Of a stretch of 44,207 bases of DNA, positions 42,297-44,207 are shown piece by piece (position 1 is the first letter of the stretch; every line of letters begins with the position of its first letter). Position numbers and translations under genes: made by a program. This stretch comes from Apostichopus parvimensis. Lineage: Eukaryota; Echinodermata; Holothuroidea; Aspidochirotida; Stichopodidae. Under the pieces are notes generated by a model, which saw only the letters and a list, made by a program, of their open reading frames with translations, was not told the origin of the DNA and ran no database searches. The DNA lies in the NCBI GenBank assembly GCA_000934455.1, contig KN886207.1, positions 33,764 to 77,970 on the forward strand, read 5' to 3'.

Positions 42297-44207
42297 TTCG
42301 CTGAATTTGAGGGTGAGCAGACAGAAAGTAGTAGAGTAAACAACTGTCACCGTCCTCCAAAAGCGTGAAAAGAGCAAGCCAAGTGGTCAGAATCGGTACA
42401 TATGGATAGCTAACTAACGTAAAGGCTAGACTAGACTGACATCAAAAGCACGTAAAGTGATGATGTGACCATTCTTGTATACATGTATGCATGTATGTTT
42501 GTATGTATGTATGTATTGTAGATCCCCGGCAAGCAAGAACTCGCGAAGAAGCCTCATTGGCTTATCAAAGCCGCAAGCTGACCGAGGTCAGTCTCTTAGA
42601 TAAATATCGTCCATGATTATGAATTGTCAACATTGTCAACAACAATTGTTAATTCTTGAAAACATTAGCAGGCACATAGTGCGTGCTTATGGAACATTAA
42701 TTCAATAATTACAAGTATCTGTTAGTAGAAGATATCCGGATGATTTAGAGATATCCGAAAATTAATTAGAGATATCTTTAATTATTGAATAAATGTTAAA
42801 ATGGCGCTCCATACGTGCTTATTGTGAGCCGTTTTAGTATTTATTCGTGAAATGATGATACCAGCATTAGAAGTGAAGGAGCGTGTCTTATCTATAAACA
42901 TTGGTACTACATACTGTTGCTACAGCACGCTATCATGGAAAAGTTTCTTAAGATAACGAAATCGACCAGCCTTGGTCGTAAAATTACCTCTGTTTACCAA
43001 TTAGTCTGCAACGCCTGCCACATATTTTTTCTTGTACGAGGGTCTTTGTGTGAACGCTGCATTATCATGGAGTTATAGAAGTCCATGGTATGATTAGCTA
43101 CACTTTAGACATGAACATATTCCACACAGTGTTTACACAAAGAGCTTAATGGTGTTAAGAAGCTATGCAGGCTAATTGTAGAGCCCGAGATCGATATACG
43201 TTCGTAGCAGGTCGATTACGTAATCACAATTTTTTTTTTTAGCTATAGCGTGCATTAATTGGAGCCAATAAAGCAGATCTTTAATGGACTAATTATGTAA
43301 AAATGTACTAAATTACAACGGTTAATCCATTGCATCCCACTAAAGCCAGGCCGGTGTATTTGTAGGCTTTTATATGAAACTATTATCCTACGAAGGGTAT
43401 CGCATTCGGACAGTAACCAATAATACTCCCCTCCTCACCTACCCCGTACTCCTACTCTAATTCACAGGTGTCAAGACCAATGGTGTGCGCAAAGGTGTAT
43501 GGGGGTGGGGGCATGGAAATGGCTTCCCACACTTCCCATTGTCAAATGAAAAATGGTTTAGTCGCGGGATATTTTGCGGTCAGCACTGGGAGAAGATTTA
43601 GACCACTATACTAAGGGCATACACCCCCCCCCCTCCCACTCTCTCTCTCTCTTCGAGTCCCCCTTTTTCTTCAACCTCACGCAAGTATGTATTAGCATAA
43701 CCTTGCGTTTAGAACGAATTAATACTCTAAATATGCCTCAGAATGCACTGACGTCTGATCTTTTTCTGTGTGATGACCCCCCTCCCCCCGCCCACACACT
43801 CATACACACATTTTAAATACTGCTTCAACGTCCCCAGAGTAGCACCCCTTCCATATAAAATCCTCAATGCCCCTCTGGTCTTCAAATAAAGACCTATACC
43901 TATACACATATATCTCCTTCTGTTTATACTTTGTGGGGCATTAAGGATGGGGTATTCATCAAAACCACCCATCCACCCCACCCACCCCCACCCACTTAGT
44001 GCGGGCAAGTATATCTTTTCCAAGTCGGCAGTGTATTCGAGGTATTCAGGTTTGAATCTCTTGGTAATCTGCACTAAAGTGTGATATAAGCAATGCGTAA
44101 ATTTTAACGCAATTTTCCAGTGAGGTCAACAATGGTATGTATCGGCCTCCGTAGAATTGACAAATGTCTCAAAATCTCGTCAAATGCATCGTTTTCTGAC
44201 CAAATTT
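42297..44207. other. Region upstream of DLD, no gene recognised
   Basis: Holds the presumed DLD promoter, the (TGTA)n tract and hairpin block (42480-42600), a 9-T run near 43231, and pyrimidine and CCCACCC-rich patches at 43622-43660, 43778-43800 and 43965-43995. A minus-strand ORF at 44074-43727 has low-complexity sequence and no recognised domain. No TATA box or coding exon can be supported. Confidence 0.5.
42482..42600. repeat. (TGTA)n microsatellite joined to a paired-hairpin block
   Basis: Tetranucleotide TGTA/TGCA repeats at 42482-42520 lead into GATCCCCGGCAAGCAAGAAC. Two inverted repeats follow: AAGCC-TCATT-GGCTT and CTGACC-GA-GGTCAG. The combination looks like one end of a dispersed element, though no second copy is present here. 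Confidence 0.5.

Noticed and set aside
43727-44074. 115-codon minus-strand ORF beginning MQITKRFKPEYLEYTADLEK
   Set aside because: The start looks protein-like, but it runs into Gly/Trp low complexity from a CCCACCC-rich tract and has no convincing splice context or recognised family.

Overview
This is a eukaryotic, animal genomic window: AT-rich, with genes split by GT-AG introns of about 0.1 to 3.2 kb, a 50-base assembly gap at 11122-11171, microsatellites, a tRNA-derived SINE and a MITE-like transposon. The three conserved proteins look metazoan, and the overall style suggests a marine invertebrate deuterostome such as an echinoderm. That placement is inference; no species marker was identified.

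Layout. (1) 1130-20087, minus strand: the 5' eleven coding exons of a myotubularin-related lipid phosphatase (MTMR14/Jumpy type), including the CX5R active site; the 3' exons lie beyond base 1. (2) 20088-21078: a 991-bp gap between divergent start codons, a candidate bidirectional promoter. (3) 21079-27589, plus strand: TRMU, the mitochondrial tRNA 2-thiouridylase, ten exons found and one conserved short exon not found. (4) 27590-31688: convergent intergenic region with a 140-bp near-perfect copy of a TRMU intron segment and clustered AATAAA signals on both strands. (5) 31689-42296, minus strand: a complete twelve-exon dihydrolipoamide dehydrogenase gene (DLD), 509 codons, the same precursor length as human DLD. 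(6) 42297-44207: DLD upstream region with a (TGTA)n tract and hairpin sequence. A THAP zinc-finger ORF lies antisense inside an MTMR14 intron at 3248-3460.

The strongest structural anomaly is 8189-11121 versus 11172-14548. These are two diverged copies of one locus meeting exactly at the N gap, each with the same two MTMR14 exons. The pattern fits unmerged allelic contig ends rather than a true tandem duplication, and one copy carries a roughly 409-bp MITE that the other lacks.

Functionally, TRMU and DLD are both mitochondrial (tRNA thiolation; 2-oxoacid dehydrogenase complexes and glycine cleavage), while MTMR14 acts on phosphoinositides in endomembranes. No operon, CRISPR array, prophage or novel multi-gene system was seen. 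All gene models were read by eye from splice signals and remembered family sequences, without database searches.
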